A DNA stretch of 64,000 bases from JACJXW01 sp964418125 (GCA_964418125.1 CAYQKY010000018.1:19651-83650); one strand, 5' to 3'. Positions 48,172 to 57,363 are shown, counted from the first letter of the stretch. Made by a program: numbers and translations. The notes: generated by a model not told the origin, from the letters alone.

Positions 48172-51092
48172 CCCAACGCCCTCCACAACACCTCTACCGG
48201 GTGCAGCGCCTCCCGCTCCGCCCCATCCTTGATCTGATGGCGGCAACTGGTGCCCGGCACAGCAATAATGGTTTCCTGGGAAGCCTTCCGCACCGCCGGA
48301 AACAGCACCTCTTCCCCCACCTTCATACTCACTTCGTAGTGCTCCGCCTCGTAGCCGAAGGAGCCGGCCATGCCGCAGCAGCCGGAGGGGATCACCTCCA
48401 CCGTATAGTTTTGGGGCAGGCTTAGGGCAAAGGCGGAGACATCCACGCTGGCCAGCGACTTCTGGTGACAGTGGCCGTGCAGCAGGATGTGCCGGGGCTC
48501 AGTCGTGAACTGCTCCGCCCGGATTCGGCCGGCCCCGATCTCGCGGGCCAGGAACTCCTCTATCATCAGGGCGTTCTGGCCCAGGGCCCGGGCGGTCTCC
48601 CGATGCTCCGGGCGCACCAGGCGGGGGTATTCGTCGCGGAAGCCGAGGATGGCGGAGGGCTCTACGCCGAGCAGGGGCGTATCGGCGGTAACGATGTCTT
48701 TGAATATTTCCACATTTCGCCGTGCCATACCCTGGGCCTCCGTCAGCATCCCTTTCGAGAAGTGGGCCCGCCCGCTCTCCTCGTGATCGATCATGCGCAC
48801 CTCGTATCCCAGGCGGTTGAGCAGTTCGATGGCCTTGATGCCAATGGCCGTGTCGTTGTAGTTGGTAAATTCGTCACAGAAGAACCACACGGCGCCTGCC
48901 GGATCGGAAGCAGGCAGCAGCTTCGCCCGGTTTTTGGCAAACCAGCGGCGGAGGGTGGTGGAATGGAGCAGGGGCAGGGATCGTTGGGGAGCCACGTTCA
49001 GGAAACGCTTCATTAGCCCGCTGAAGAAGGTATTGCTGAGGAAGAAGTTGCTCAGGCCCGGCGCCAGAGATGCCAGCCCGTTCAGCCGCCCGAAATTGGC
49101 GAAGGCGCGGGAGCGCAGCGGCACGCCATTCGATTTGTAATATTGATGCAGGAACTCCGCCTTCAGCGTAGCCATATCCACGTTGGAGGGGCACTCGGCG
49201 GTGCACCCCTTACAGGACAAGCAGAGGTCCATCGCTTCATGGATCTCCAGGTGGTTGAAGGGGTTCTCCTTCACGTTCATGGTCAGGAACTCGCGCAGGG
49301 CGTTGGCGCGGGCGCGGGTGGTGTCCTTCTCGTCGCGGGTGGCTCGATAGCTGGGGCACATGGTGCCGCCGGCGAAGGAGAGCTTGCGGCAGTCGCCCGA
49401 GCCGTTGCACTTCTCGGCGGCGCGCAGGATGCCCTGCGTTTGGGTGAAGTCGAAAACGGTGTCGAACTCCGGGGTCTCCTGGCCGGCCTTGTAGCGCAGC
49501 GAGCTGTTCATCGGCGGCGCATCGACGATCTTGCCGGGGTTGAAGATGTTATGCGGGTCCCAGGTATGTTTTATTTCCCTGAGCAGCTCGTAGTTCTGCT
49601 CGCCGATCATCAGGGGGATGAACTCGGCGCGCACCCGTCCGTCGCCATGCTCGCCGCTCAGGGAGCCGCCGTATTTTTTGACCAGGCGGGCGACGGATTC
49701 GGTAATATCGTGGAAGAGCCGTTGCCCTTCGGCCTCTTTCAGGTTGAGGATGGGGCGCAGGTGCAGCTCGCCGGCGCCGGCATGGGCGTAATAGACCGCC
49801 TGTTGGCCGAAGCCCGCCATCAGCCGGGTGAACTCCCGGATGTAGGCGGGCAGATTTTGAATATCGACCGCCGTATCTTCGATGCAGGCTACCGGCTTGG
49901 GGTCGCCTTCCAGGTTGGACATGATGCCCAGGCCGGCCTTGCGCAGGTCCCACACCTGCTTCGTCTTCGGCGCCGAAACGATGGGGTAGGCATAGCCCAG
50001 GCCTTTATGCTTCATAGCTGCGATCATGGCCTCCGCCTGTGTGGCGGCCTCTTCGGAAGTGTCGGCGCGGAATTCTATCATCAGAATGGCGGCGGGGTCG
50101 CCTTCTACGAAAAAGCGGTTCTTGCGCTGCTCGATGTTGTATTTGGTCAGATCCATCAGGAACTTATCCATCAGCTCGCAGGCGGTAGGCCGGGAAGCCA
50201 TGGCTATAAGCACCGCCTCCATGGACTCGTCGATGCTGCTGAAGTGAGCGCAGACGACTACATCATGGGGCCTGGGCAGGGGGTCGGCGTGCAGCTTGAT
50301 CTCCGTGGTGAACGCCAGGGTGCCCTCCGAGCCTGTGAGCAGCTTGCACAGGTTGAAGGGTTTGCCCTCCGGCCGGAAGGGCTGCCCGTCCAGCAGCACA
50401 TCGACGGCGTAGCCGGTATTGCGGCGGTGGATGCTCGCCCTGGGGTAGCTCTCCCGGATGGCCTGCTGCTGTTCAGGACGGCTCAGGGCTTCGTAAATTT
50501 GCCGGTACACCCGGTTTTCCAGCCCGTCGCCTCGCAGCTTCTGTTCCAATTCCTCCGGGCCGAGGGCGCGGAAGTTAGCATCGGAGCCGTCGCTGAGGAT
50601 GGTTTGCAGCTCCAGCACGTGGTCGCGCGTGGATCCGTAGACAATAGACGTTGTTCCGCAGGAGTTGTTGCCCACCATGCCGCCGATCATGGCGCGGTTG
50701 GCAGTGGAAGTGTCGGGGCCGAAGAACAGGCCGTGGCCTTTCAGGAAGAGGTTCAGCTCATCGCGGACGACGCCGGGCTGCACCCGCACCCAGCCTTCGC
50801 CGGCGTTCACCTCCAGGATGCGGTTCATGTATTTGGAAATATCGACAACGATGCCGTTGCCCACGCATTGCCCCGCCAGCGAGGTGCCCGCCGCGCGTGG
50901 GATGATGGAAAGGCCGTGCTCCCGGGCAAAAAGGATCACCTTGCGGATGTCTTCCCCATGTTTGGGAAGGGCGACGGCCAGCGGCAGTTCCCGGTACACG
51001 GAAGCGTCGGTGGCGTAGAGGTGGCGCATGAGGCGGCCGTAGTGGAGTTCCCCGTCGAGGGCGGATTGGAGGGATCGGAGTAGTTGCTGCAT
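48168..51092 (-). CDS. FAD-linked oxidase with Fe-S and CCG domains (D-2-hydroxyacid dehydrogenase type)
   Basis: A 974-residue fused enzyme. Residues 1-480 are an FAD-binding PCMH oxidase (SIIPRAAGTSLAGQCVG, GPDTSTANRAMIGGMVGNNSCG) with a GlcD-type C-terminal lobe (AHAGAGELHLRP and SGEHGDGRVRAEF, PHNIFNPGKI). Residues 560-700 hold two 4Fe-4S motifs (CNGSGDCRK and CLSCKGCTAECPSNVDM). The last 250 residues are the Cys-rich CCG domain (HGHCHQKSL, IPSGCCGMAGSFG, GTSCRHQI). It oxidises a D-2-hydroxyacid such as D-lactate or 2-hydroxyglutarate into the respiratory chain; the exact substrate is open. Relatives include YdiJ. Confidence 0.93.
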   Translation of the reverse strand: MQQLLRSLQSALDGELHYGRLMRHLYATDASVYRELPLAVALPKHGEDIRKVILFAREHGLSIIPRAAGTSLAGQCVGNGIVVDISKYMNRILEVNAGEGWVRVQPGVVRDELNLFLKGHGLFFGPDTSTANRAMIGGMVGNNSCGTTSIVYGSTRDHVLELQTILSDGSDANFRALGPEELEQKLRGDGLENRVYRQIYEALSRPEQQQAIRESYPRASIHRRNTGYAVDVLLDGQPFRPEGKPFNLCKLLTGSEGTLAFTTEIKLHADPLPRPHDVVVCAHFSSIDESMEAVLIAMASRPTACELMDKFLMDLTKYNIEQRKNRFFVEGDPAAILMIEFRADTSEEAATQAEAMIAAMKHKGLGYAYPIVSAPKTKQVWDLRKAGLGIMSNLEGDPKPVACIEDTAVDIQNLPAYIREFTRLMAGFGQQAVYYAHAGAGELHLRPILNLKEAEGQRLFHDITESVARLVKKYGGSLSGEHGDGRVRAEFIPLMIGEQNYELLREIKHTWDPHNIFNPGKIVDAPPMNSSLRYKAGQETPEFDTVFDFTQTQGILRAAEKCNGSGDCRKLSFAGGTMCPSYRATRDEKDTTRARANALREFLTMNVKENPFNHLEIHEAMDLCLSCKGCTAECPSNVDMATLKAEFLHQYYKSNGVPLRSRAFANFGRLNGLASLAPGLSNFFLSNTFFSGLMKRFLNVAPQRSLPLLHSTTLRRWFAKNRAKLLPASDPAGAVWFFCDEFTNYNDTAIGIKAIELLNRLGYEVRMIDHEESGRAHFSKGMLTEAQGMARRNVEIFKDIVTADTPLLGVEPSAILGFRDEYPRLVRPEHRETARALGQNALMIEEFLAREIGAGRIRAEQFTTEPRHILLHGHCHQKSLASVDVSAFALSLPQNYTVEVIPSGCCGMAGSFGYEAEHYEVSMKVGEEVLFPAVRKASQETIIAVPGTSCRHQIKDGAEREALHPVEVLWRALG

Positions 51093-51098
51093 TGTCGT

Positions 51099-51428
51099 TC
51101 AGGCGGCCTGATTTTTAAGGAGTTCCCTCTTAATATCATAGTACAAATTATACCAGTCCAGGTGTTTGAGGTGGCGTATTTGAGAAAGCAAACTAAATAT
51201 CATTAAATCCAGAGCATTCCCTTTGCATTTTTTTATCTTTTCATAAGGAAGCCGAATAGTAAGGTAAGTTTTTCCGCCTTCCTGCTTGATCCCTTCCGGC
51301 GTATAATTATCCTTTAGCGCTACAAAGGTGACGACTAAAGGAGTATCCAATTCCCTTAAAGCATCATCCAGTGAGTAACTGTCTACCTTATCGGTCAGGT
51401 CTGAATGTATCATCCTTTGTACCAACAT
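51099..51428 (-). CDS. Unrecognised small protein paired with a membrane GIY-YIG-like protein
   Basis: I do not recognise this 109-residue protein. It is mixed alpha-beta (SLDDALRELDTPLVVTFVALKD, KTYLTIRLPYEKIKK, LDLMIFSLLSQIRHLKHLDWYNLYYDIKRELLKNQ), has no signal peptide or membrane helix and is AT-rich. It starts 12 bases after the stop of the membrane protein gene on the same strand, which indicates one operon. ATG 51413 is an alternative start. An immunity or partner role for the upstream nuclease-like protein is possible but unproven. Confidence 0.7.
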   Translation of the reverse strand: MLVQRMIHSDLTDKVDSYSLDDALRELDTPLVVTFVALKDNYTPEGIKQEGGKTYLTIRLPYEKIKKCKGNALDLMIFSLLSQIRHLKHLDWYNLYYDIKRELLKNQAA

Positions 51429-51440
51429 ATACAGAGTGGG

Positions 51441-51935
51441 TTAAGAATTCCTGCAATTACCCGGAGGCCTTTTCAGTCGTTTAGCAATCTCTCTTTTCCT
51501 GTTCTCCGCCGAAAATTTGTACATCCGGATTTTTCTTATTTCTTCCCTTCGGCAGGCAGTTAAATCTCCGTCGAATTGTACAATATATTCTACTTTGTTC
51601 TGCTCCAAAAAACTTTCAGAGTGACGATTTTTCTTGATCGTAGACCCGTACTTCCATACTTCACCTCTTAGCAAAAATACCTTTTCAGCAGGACAATTAC
51701 AACAATCATACCATCCATCTCTACTGGCTAAAAGAGCATATTGTTCCGCTTCTTCATAGGGGGCCAGTTGTTTTTTTAGCAGTTCTTTTTCTTTATCATA
51801 TGGATACCATTTGTCACCAATTTGAATTCCTGCCGCAGCAATAACAATAAGCAGGAAGATCGTAAACGCATATGAGGTTTTCCTCTCCGGAGATGGGGAC
51901 GATTGCTTACTATGGGCTGGTGGAGGGGCATTCAT
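51441..51935 (-). CDS. Membrane-anchored GIY-YIG-like domain protein
   Basis: A 164-residue protein with one membrane helix (FTIFLLIVIAAAGI, about 24-38), a helical linker, and a C-terminal domain of about 95 residues starting WYDCCNCPAEKVFLLRGEVWKYGST. It continues YIVQFDGDLTACRREEIRKI and ends RPPGNCRNS. The strand pair, the KYG-T motif, a Glu in the helix and the final PPGN Asn resemble the GIY-YIG nuclease layout and a family seen in Bacteroidota toxin loci. An anchored nuclease is unusual. It heads a two-gene AT-rich operon with its own promoter. Confidence 0.7.
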   Translation of the reverse strand: MNAPPPAHSKQSSPSPERKTSYAFTIFLLIVIAAAGIQIGDKWYPYDKEKELLKKQLAPYEEAEQYALLASRDGWYDCCNCPAEKVFLLRGEVWKYGSTIKKNRHSESFLEQNKVEYIVQFDGDLTACRREEIRKIRMYKFSAENRKREIAKRLKRPPGNCRNS

Positions 51936-51968
51936 TTTTTGTCATCAAGAACCAAGCTTAAATAATTT

Positions 51969-51976
51969 CAAATTTA
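51969..51976 (-). promoter_or_regulatory. Promoter -7 element of the GIY-YIG-like operon
   Basis: The minus strand reads TAAATTTG, placing the transcript start about 27 bases before the ATG at 51935. The surrounding sequence is very AT-rich and no clear -33 is seen. Confidence 0.6.
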
Positions 51977-52078
51977 ACAAATTTTAGTAAATTAAACTTG
52001 TTTTTTCGTATTAAAACCATTTTATTGCGGAAAAATTTAACAAACCGCAGCCCTTATCACCGAACAATAAAAAAAACC

Positions 52079-52447
52079 ATGTCCATCACCTCCGCTCGTT
52101 ATGTACTGGCAGTACCTGATGTGCAGCGCTCCGCCGCCTGGTACCGCGATGTCCTCGGATTTGAGATATTCGAAGTGGGCGATCCCGGCTGGCGCTTTGC
52201 CCGGCGCGGCGCCTGTTACCTGATGCTGGGAGAATGCACCGACGCTATTCCGCCTCACGACCTGGGCGACCATTCTTATTTCGCTTATCTGGTTTGCGAG
52301 AATATCGACGCCTTGTACCGGGAATTTTCCGAAAAAGGGGCTTCTATACGCCATCCTCCTGTGGATAAGCCGTGGGGCATGCGGGAATTTCACCTCCAGA
52401 CGGCCGACGGGCACCGGATCACATTCGGGCAGCCGGTGGGAGAATGA
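52079..52447 (+). CDS. VOC family (glyoxalase/bleomycin-resistance fold) protein
   Basis: A 122-residue single-domain protein starting at ATG 52079 (MSITSARYVLAVPDVQRSAAWYRDVLGFEIFEVGD). The paired beta-alpha-beta-beta-beta modules of the vicinal oxygen chelate fold are visible, ending with WGMREFHLQTADGHRITFGQ, where the Glu and His positions could bind metal. Such proteins act as lyases, dioxygenases or binding proteins; the substrate is not evident. The upstream in-frame extension is ignored because it lies in AT-rich leader sequence. It stands alone. Confidence 0.9.
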   Translation: MSITSARYVLAVPDVQRSAAWYRDVLGFEIFEVGDPGWRFARRGACYLMLGECTDAIPPHDLGDHSYFAYLVCENIDALYREFSEKGASIRHPPVDKPWGMREFHLQTADGHRITFGQPVGE

Positions 52448-52547
52448 TACTGCGCCGGCAGGCCATTCTGCTTCGGATGGGAAGCTTGATGTGGTTAGGC
52501 CGGGGGTAATTGTTATATGGCTATGTTGCTGGCAGGGAAGGGCGCCC

Positions 52548-53240
52548 TTACTCTCCGATCCATTTCATAAAGGCCTCCTTATACGTCCGCCCGATCGGTA
52601 TCTCATACTTCCCGATCTCCACGTCCAGAGCAGTGAAGGCGCCGATCTTATCCCGCGGCACGATGAAGGAGCGGTGAATGCGGAAGAACTGCTCCGGCGG
52701 GAGGCGCTGTTCGATATCCCCGATCAGTTCTTTGGACAGTAATTTCTCTTCCGGCAGGACGATCCTGACATAGTCCTTCAACCCCTCGATGTACAGGATA
52801 TCCGACAGCCGTACCCGGATAGACTTGCGGTTGGCGCGCACCAGGATGCTGGCTTCGGATGGGGCGGCTGCAACAGCCCTGCTCATTTTTTCCCTTTCCA
52901 GAAATTTGTCGATGGCCTTCAGGAAGCGCTGGAACTCGATGGGCTTGAGCAGGTAGTCGGCCACGTCCAGCTCGAAACCATCCAGGGCGTACTCCCGGTG
53001 GGCGGTGGTGAGGATGACGGCCGGTTTGCGGGAGAGGGCCTTCAGCATCTCCAGCCCGGAGAGGCCGGGCATCTGTATGTCCAGGAAGATAAGATCCACC
53101 GGCTCCTTTTTGAGGGCCTGGAAGGCTTCCAGGGAATCTTCGAAGCTTCCTTTGACTTCAAAGCCGCCCAGCTTATTAAGGTAGTGGCGGATGATGCCGA
53201 TGGCGATGGGTTCGTCGTCTATGATGTAGCAGGTGGGCAT
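52548..53240 (-). CDS. LytTR-family response regulator
   Basis: A 230-residue response regulator. The receiver domain (1-120) has the acidic pocket DD at 8-9, the phospho-acceptor Asp 54 (LIFLDIQMPG), Thr in LTTAHREYA and Lys in YLLKPIEF. The C-terminal LytTR DNA-binding domain (ILVRANRKSIRVRLSDILYIEGLKDYVRI and FFRIHRSFIVPRDKI) recognises inverted or direct repeats upstream of target genes. It lies 25 bases after its cognate LytS-type kinase. Confidence 0.95.
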   Translation of the reverse strand: MPTCYIIDDEPIAIGIIRHYLNKLGGFEVKGSFEDSLEAFQALKKEPVDLIFLDIQMPGLSGLEMLKALSRKPAVILTTAHREYALDGFELDVADYLLKPIEFQRFLKAIDKFLEREKMSRAVAAAPSEASILVRANRKSIRVRLSDILYIEGLKDYVRIVLPEEKLLSKELIGDIEQRLPPEQFFRIHRSFIVPRDKIGAFTALDVEIGKYEIPIGRTYKEAFMKWIGE

Positions 53241-53265
53241 GGGGGAGGTTTTGCGGTTTTAAGGC

Positions 53266-54279
53266 TCACAGGGTTATTTCCATACGGACGCTGAAAACGC
53301 TTTCCGAATCGTCGATCGTCAGTTTATGGCGTTTGGGGTAGAGCAGGGCCAGCCGTTCGCGGATGTTCTTCAGGCCGATGCCGCCGTTTTCCGGCAAGGG
53401 TGTAACCCCTTTGCTGTTTTCGATGGAAAAGACCAGCCGGCCATCAGCCAGTTGCAGGCGCATTTTGATCCACCACCGGCCATCTTCCCCTTTGGCGCCG
53501 TGTTTAAAGGCATTCTCCACAAAGGGTAACAGCAATAGCGGGCTGGCTTTGACCTTTTCCGCCACTTTGGGCAGTTCCGCCACAAGTTGCAGCTTTTTGC
53601 CATAGCGCATTTGTTCCAGGGCGAGGTAGTTGCGGATCAGCTCCACTTCCTTGTTCAGGGCGATCTCCTCTTTCTGGCTGTAATAGACCAGGTAATCCAG
53701 GATTTTCGACAGGCGGATAATGCTGTCCGGCACTTTATCCGGCCGCTGCAGGCTCAGGCCGTAGATGTTGTTCAAGGTATTGAATAAAAAGTGAGGATGC
53801 AACTGGGCTTTGAGCAATTGCAGTTCCGTTTCGGCCTTTGCTTCGTACAATTGCCGGTTGAGCTGCCGCTGCCGCCGCCAGTCGGCGATAATCTTCAGGC
53901 AGACGGCCAGGGCGATCACCGAATAGTCACGGATCACATTTTTCAGTACTTTGCTGGGGGGGATATAAACATCGCTTCCTGCCTCCAGCCCGATCCAAAG
54001 ATACAACGCGCCCAGGCGGCCGGCGAAGACGAGGGCCGCCATGGCGGCGATACCCAACAGGAAAGGCCATATCCGGTTCTTCTCAAGGTAGCGCGGCACA
54101 AGCCAGTAGGCAGTGAGGTAGGCAGGCAGGATGATAGTGGGCAGGCCTTCCGCAATGTGTATCCACAGCAGATGGCGCTCCCAGGGCCGGTAGTGAAAAA
54201 CATTGGCCAGGTATTCGCTGAGCACATACAGGCCCCAGAAGGCCAGGTGGAGGAGGATATTTTTGGCGCGATGGTTCAT
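53266..54279 (-). CDS. LytS-type sensor histidine kinase
   Basis: A 337-residue membrane kinase. Four hydrophobic helices span residues 8-26, 40-62, 70-95 and 118-132. The His-kinase domain begins with AETELQLLKAQLHPHFLFNTLNNIYGLSL, where His 161 is the phosphorylated residue. The ATPase domain shows LLLPFVENAFKHGAK and GGIGLKNIRERLALLYP. Together with the LytTR regulator downstream it forms a classic Bacteroidota two-component pair; the signal is unknown. Its upstream region carries a MITE-like element. Confidence 0.95.
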   Translation of the reverse strand: MNHRAKNILLHLAFWGLYVLSEYLANVFHYRPWERHLLWIHIAEGLPTIILPAYLTAYWLVPRYLEKNRIWPFLLGIAAMAALVFAGRLGALYLWIGLEAGSDVYIPPSKVLKNVIRDYSVIALAVCLKIIADWRRQRQLNRQLYEAKAETELQLLKAQLHPHFLFNTLNNIYGLSLQRPDKVPDSIIRLSKILDYLVYYSQKEEIALNKEVELIRNYLALEQMRYGKKLQLVAELPKVAEKVKASPLLLLPFVENAFKHGAKGEDGRWWIKMRLQLADGRLVFSIENSKGVTPLPENGGIGLKNIRERLALLYPKRHKLTIDDSESVFSVRMEITL

Positions 54280-54844
54280 GCGCTGGTTTTTGCGGTGATT
54301 TTTGGTTTCTGAGTTTTTGGGGTTTCTGGTTTTTTTACCCGGCTGAGCGCAGCGGGGACAGGCTGGGTTCCTGAGAAGCTGTTTGAATTTAACACTTCGA
54401 TTTTGTCATGGCCCTTTTTTCGCCACTCTTCCCCGACATTTCAGGTACGGGGTAAACTGTTCCGTCCTCACCTTGATAGCTATGGCTATCAGGTTCCCTG
54501 CCGGCCGCTGGCACAGCCCGCCTGCGGGGCCGCAGGCCGGCAGGCAGGCGGGCGGGCGTGCCTTGATTGGCGAAAAATGGCCTATGACAAATTTCAAAAG
54601 CTAAATTCAAACAGCTTCTGAGAACGGCCAACGGGCAACTGACAACATGCCCATCCCGAAGGTCGGAAAATTCAGGCAAGCGGCGGCCGAAAGTAGAAGA
54701 GAGGATGTTTTAGGGCTATGAATGCAGTTTTATTCCTCATTTTCGGCATCTCAGGGCGAAAGCGGTAGTTTTTCTACTCTGGCCTGCCGTTGTTCTACTT
54801 TTCGGAAAGCAGTGGCGAAGCGGCTCTATTTTCGGGGAAAAAAG
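54280..54844. other. Spacer between the kinase and an outer-membrane protein gene
   Basis: The first 60 bases (about 54290-54345) are a degenerate G/T-rich repeat of the GGTTTCTG type. Then comes the 259-bp MITE-like element, followed by about 220 bases without a recognised signal up to the ATG at 54845. No independent gene is supported. Confidence 0.6.
54367..54625. mobile_element. MITE-like element with about 57-bp imperfect terminal inverted repeats
   Basis: The left end (54367-54424) and the reverse complement of the right end (54571-54625) match over most of their length. Both begin GTTC, both contain AGAAGCTGTTTGAATTTA exactly, and both have TTTGTCAT and TTTTTCGCCA at matching positions. 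The 150-base centre has its own GC-rich palindrome (GCCTGC/GCAGGC around 54520-54545) and no ORF. No target-site duplication is obvious. The size and structure fit a non-autonomous transposable element. Confidence 0.7.
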
Positions 54845-56071
54845 ATGAGAAGCCTGATCACTCTGCTGTTCGTTAGCCTGCTCGCCTTCACTCTTTCCGC
54901 CCAGGAAAAAACGGATGCCCTCCGCCTGTACATCGATTGTTCATTCTGCAGCCAGGATCACCTGCGCCAGCACCTGCCCTACCTGGAATACGTGCGAAGC
55001 CGGCAACTGGCCGACCTGCACCTGATCGCCAGCCAATGGCCTACTGCTGCCCGGGGCAAAGAAGTACAGTACGAACTGATCGGCCAGGGCCACTTTGCCG
55101 GCATGAACGACAGCCTGAAGTTCATCCTGCCGCTGGGCTCTTCCGAAAACGAACAGAATGAACAACTCGCAGCTAAGCTGGAAGCCGCCTTGCTCCCCTT
55201 CCTGGCAAGGACCTCCTACCGGCAATATCTCAGCTTTTCCTACCAGCCCGAAGCAAAGGAAGAAGCGGCTCCTTCCGACCCCTGGCGAAACTGGGTCTTT
55301 ACTCTTTCCGCCAGCGGCCGCTACCGCAAGGAAGCTTCCTACCGCTCTTCCCACCTGAGGAGCACGGCGCTCATCCGCAAGGTCACACCGGAGATTCGCC
55401 TGCAGTCCTATAATTTCCTGGGGTGGGATGAAAGCCTTTTTCAGACGGAAGGCGGGCAGGTGCGCAGCATCTCCCGGGAGTTGTATTCTTCCAATGTGGC
55501 CATCAAAAGCATCAGCGACCACTGGTCGTATGGCGGAGAGGTGGAGTTCCGGTCCTCCTGGTTCGAAAACCTGAGGTTTCAGTACCGATATTGGGCGGCA
55601 TTGGAATACAACCTGTTCCCCTATTCCGAGTCGAGCCGCCGCCAGCTGCGCTTCACCTCGGAACTGGGCTACGATCGCCGCCATTACAATGATACCACCA
55701 TATACAACAAAATCCGGGAGGGCTTCGTAGCCTGTGAATTGCAGCTTGCCCTGGAGTTGAAAGAGCAGTGGGGAGAGGCATCCTCCTACATCGAAGTGAT
55801 AAGCTTTCTTAACGAGCCTTCCCGCCACCAGTTCAACCTGTGGGCGGGCCTGAGCCTCAACCTGTTCCAGGGCCTGACGCTGGACCTGAGCTGTGACCTC
55901 TCCTTTATCCGCAACCAGGTGGGCCTGCCCCGTTCCGGCCTGGCCAAAGAGGAGGTGCTGCTGCAGCAACGCCAGCAAGCCACCAACTTCCGCCTGGCCA
56001 CCAGCCTGGGGTTTTCCTATACTTTTGGAAGTATCTACAATAATGTGGTGAATCCGCGGTTCGGGTATTAG
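54845..56071 (+). CDS. Outer-membrane beta-barrel protein of unknown function
   Basis: A 408-residue protein with a signal peptide (LITLLFVSLLAFTLSAQ) from ATG 54845. The first 130 mature residues form a mixed domain with CSFCSQDHLRQHLPYLEYVRSRQLADLHLIASQ, which looks like a cysteine-containing periplasmic module. The rest is a beta-barrel with strongly alternating strands (WVFTLSASGRYRKEASY, LRFQYRYWAALEYNLFPYSES, LGFSYTFGSIYNNVVNPRFGY). The function is unknown. It is transcribed divergently from the two-component pair, across the MITE. Confidence 0.8.
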   Translation: MRSLITLLFVSLLAFTLSAQEKTDALRLYIDCSFCSQDHLRQHLPYLEYVRSRQLADLHLIASQWPTAARGKEVQYELIGQGHFAGMNDSLKFILPLGSSENEQNEQLAAKLEAALLPFLARTSYRQYLSFSYQPEAKEEAAPSDPWRNWVFTLSASGRYRKEASYRSSHLRSTALIRKVTPEIRLQSYNFLGWDESLFQTEGGQVRSISRELYSSNVAIKSISDHWSYGGEVEFRSSWFENLRFQYRYWAALEYNLFPYSESSRRQLRFTSELGYDRRHYNDTTIYNKIREGFVACELQLALELKEQWGEASSYIEVISFLNEPSRHQFNLWAGLSLNLFQGLTLDLSCDLSFIRNQVGLPRSGLAKEEVLLQQRQQATNFRLATSLGFSYTFGSIYNNVVNPRFGY

Positions 56072-56155
56072 TGCTCTGTAACATAAATCCTTATCGGCAT
56101 TTTTGGCCTCTTTTCTCCTGTCCGGCGTTATATTGTTCCTGGTTGCCTTTCATCG

Positions 56156-57253
56156 CTACCGGGCCACCCCCCTGATGATCTTACAGGAAATGGACGCCAT
56201 CTCTTTTTCATAGAACAGCAGCAGCCGGCAAAACAGGAAGGGGCCGCTGAACGGCGCCACATTTAAAGTATAGCTGTGGGCCCCGGCCGGCTGATCGCCC
56301 AGCCTCTGCTGAAGCAGCCGGCGGCCGGAAGCATCGAAGATCTGTAGTTGCACCGCTCCGCCTTCCGGAAGTTGATACCGCAGGGTAGCAATATCCCGAA
56401 CCGGGTTGGGAACGACTATGAGCTGTAGCTCCTCTTTTCCCGTAAGTTCTTCCACTGCCACCGGGCCGCAGGGTTCAGAAAATTCCGTACAATAGGCGCG
56501 CTGCGCCACCGTACAGTCCAGCACAAAGGGGTTGGGGTTGCCCTGGTAGAAGGCGATTTTCTGAGTGCGTTCGTATTCTTCATCATCCACGGGGTCGGCG
56601 AGGTGCCATTCGCAGAGGGTTTCGCGCTGTGACCCGAAGAAGCTGGGGTCCGCCGCATTGGCCGCATCGCGATAGATGGTGTAGAAGTAGAACATGGCGC
56701 GGGCCACGTTGCCCTTTTGGGCCTCGGGGGGTTCGAAGCCGGCAGGCGCGTATTCGCTGTACAAATCCCGGTTGGCGGAAGGAACGCTGCCCTGCTGCTG
56801 GTCCAGATAGAACCAGTTCTGAGTTTGCCCGTCGGGCACTTCCCGGAAGGGCAGGTTGCCGCGGGCGGCGTTGACGTCCTCGCGGGTGGGAAAGAGGTGG
56901 TGCATATCGGCAAGGGCCGGCTCCTGGTCGGCGCCGAAAGCCCGCGGGTAGGTGTGCTCGGTATTGATGCCCTTGGCGAAAGCGTCCATGGTAGGGTCCT
57001 GCGCCGGATCCAGGAAGATGGCGTAGCCGGTGTAGACACAGGTAAGGCTGTCGTTGCGGGCATCGACGCGGGAAAAGAGGGTATCGCGGGAGTTGGAGAA
57101 GGGCAGCGCCTGTTCCGGCGAATAGCTGTTCTGAAGGGCAGCGATGAGGGCCGGGCCGTCAAGGGCGGGAAAAACGTCCTCATACTGGGCGTGAGTTGCC
57201 GGAAGCAGCAATAAAAAGGAGGCGAACATGGCCAACGGTATGCGTTGTTGCAT
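56156..57253 (-). CDS. Secreted endonuclease I (NucM type) with T9SS sorting tail
   Basis: A 365-residue exported nuclease, start ATG 57253, signal MQQRIPLAMFASFLLLLPATHAQ. The endonuclease I core has GINTEHTYPRAFG, ALADMHHLFPTREDVNAARGNLPF (catalytic His and metal Asn) and REVPDGQTQNWFY. The last 80 residues (LIVVPNPVRDIATLRYQLPEGGAVQLQIFDASGRRLL) form a T9SS type A sorting domain for export across the outer membrane, so the enzyme degrades extracellular DNA. The extreme C-terminus departs from the usual K-rich end, so secretion efficiency may be altered. Confidence 0.93.
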   Translation of the reverse strand: MQQRIPLAMFASFLLLLPATHAQYEDVFPALDGPALIAALQNSYSPEQALPFSNSRDTLFSRVDARNDSLTCVYTGYAIFLDPAQDPTMDAFAKGINTEHTYPRAFGADQEPALADMHHLFPTREDVNAARGNLPFREVPDGQTQNWFYLDQQQGSVPSANRDLYSEYAPAGFEPPEAQKGNVARAMFYFYTIYRDAANAADPSFFGSQRETLCEWHLADPVDDEEYERTQKIAFYQGNPNPFVLDCTVAQRAYCTEFSEPCGPVAVEELTGKEELQLIVVPNPVRDIATLRYQLPEGGAVQLQIFDASGRRLLQQRLGDQPAGAHSYTLNVAPFSGPFLFCRLLLFYEKEMASISCKIIRGVAR

Positions 57254-57363
57254 GAGAATTGGTTTGTTAAATGCCGGGGCCCGGGCAAATACATGAAATG
57301 AGGGTGTGTGCCATGATGGATTCAATCTGATTGAACCCTTTCCCGGCCAGAGGATTCTCACCG

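Noticed and set aside
49143..51083. 646-codon plus-strand ORF opposite the FAD/Fe-S oxidase
   Set aside because: The minus strand encodes clear FAD, Fe-S and CCG motifs. The antisense frame has no recognisable domain.
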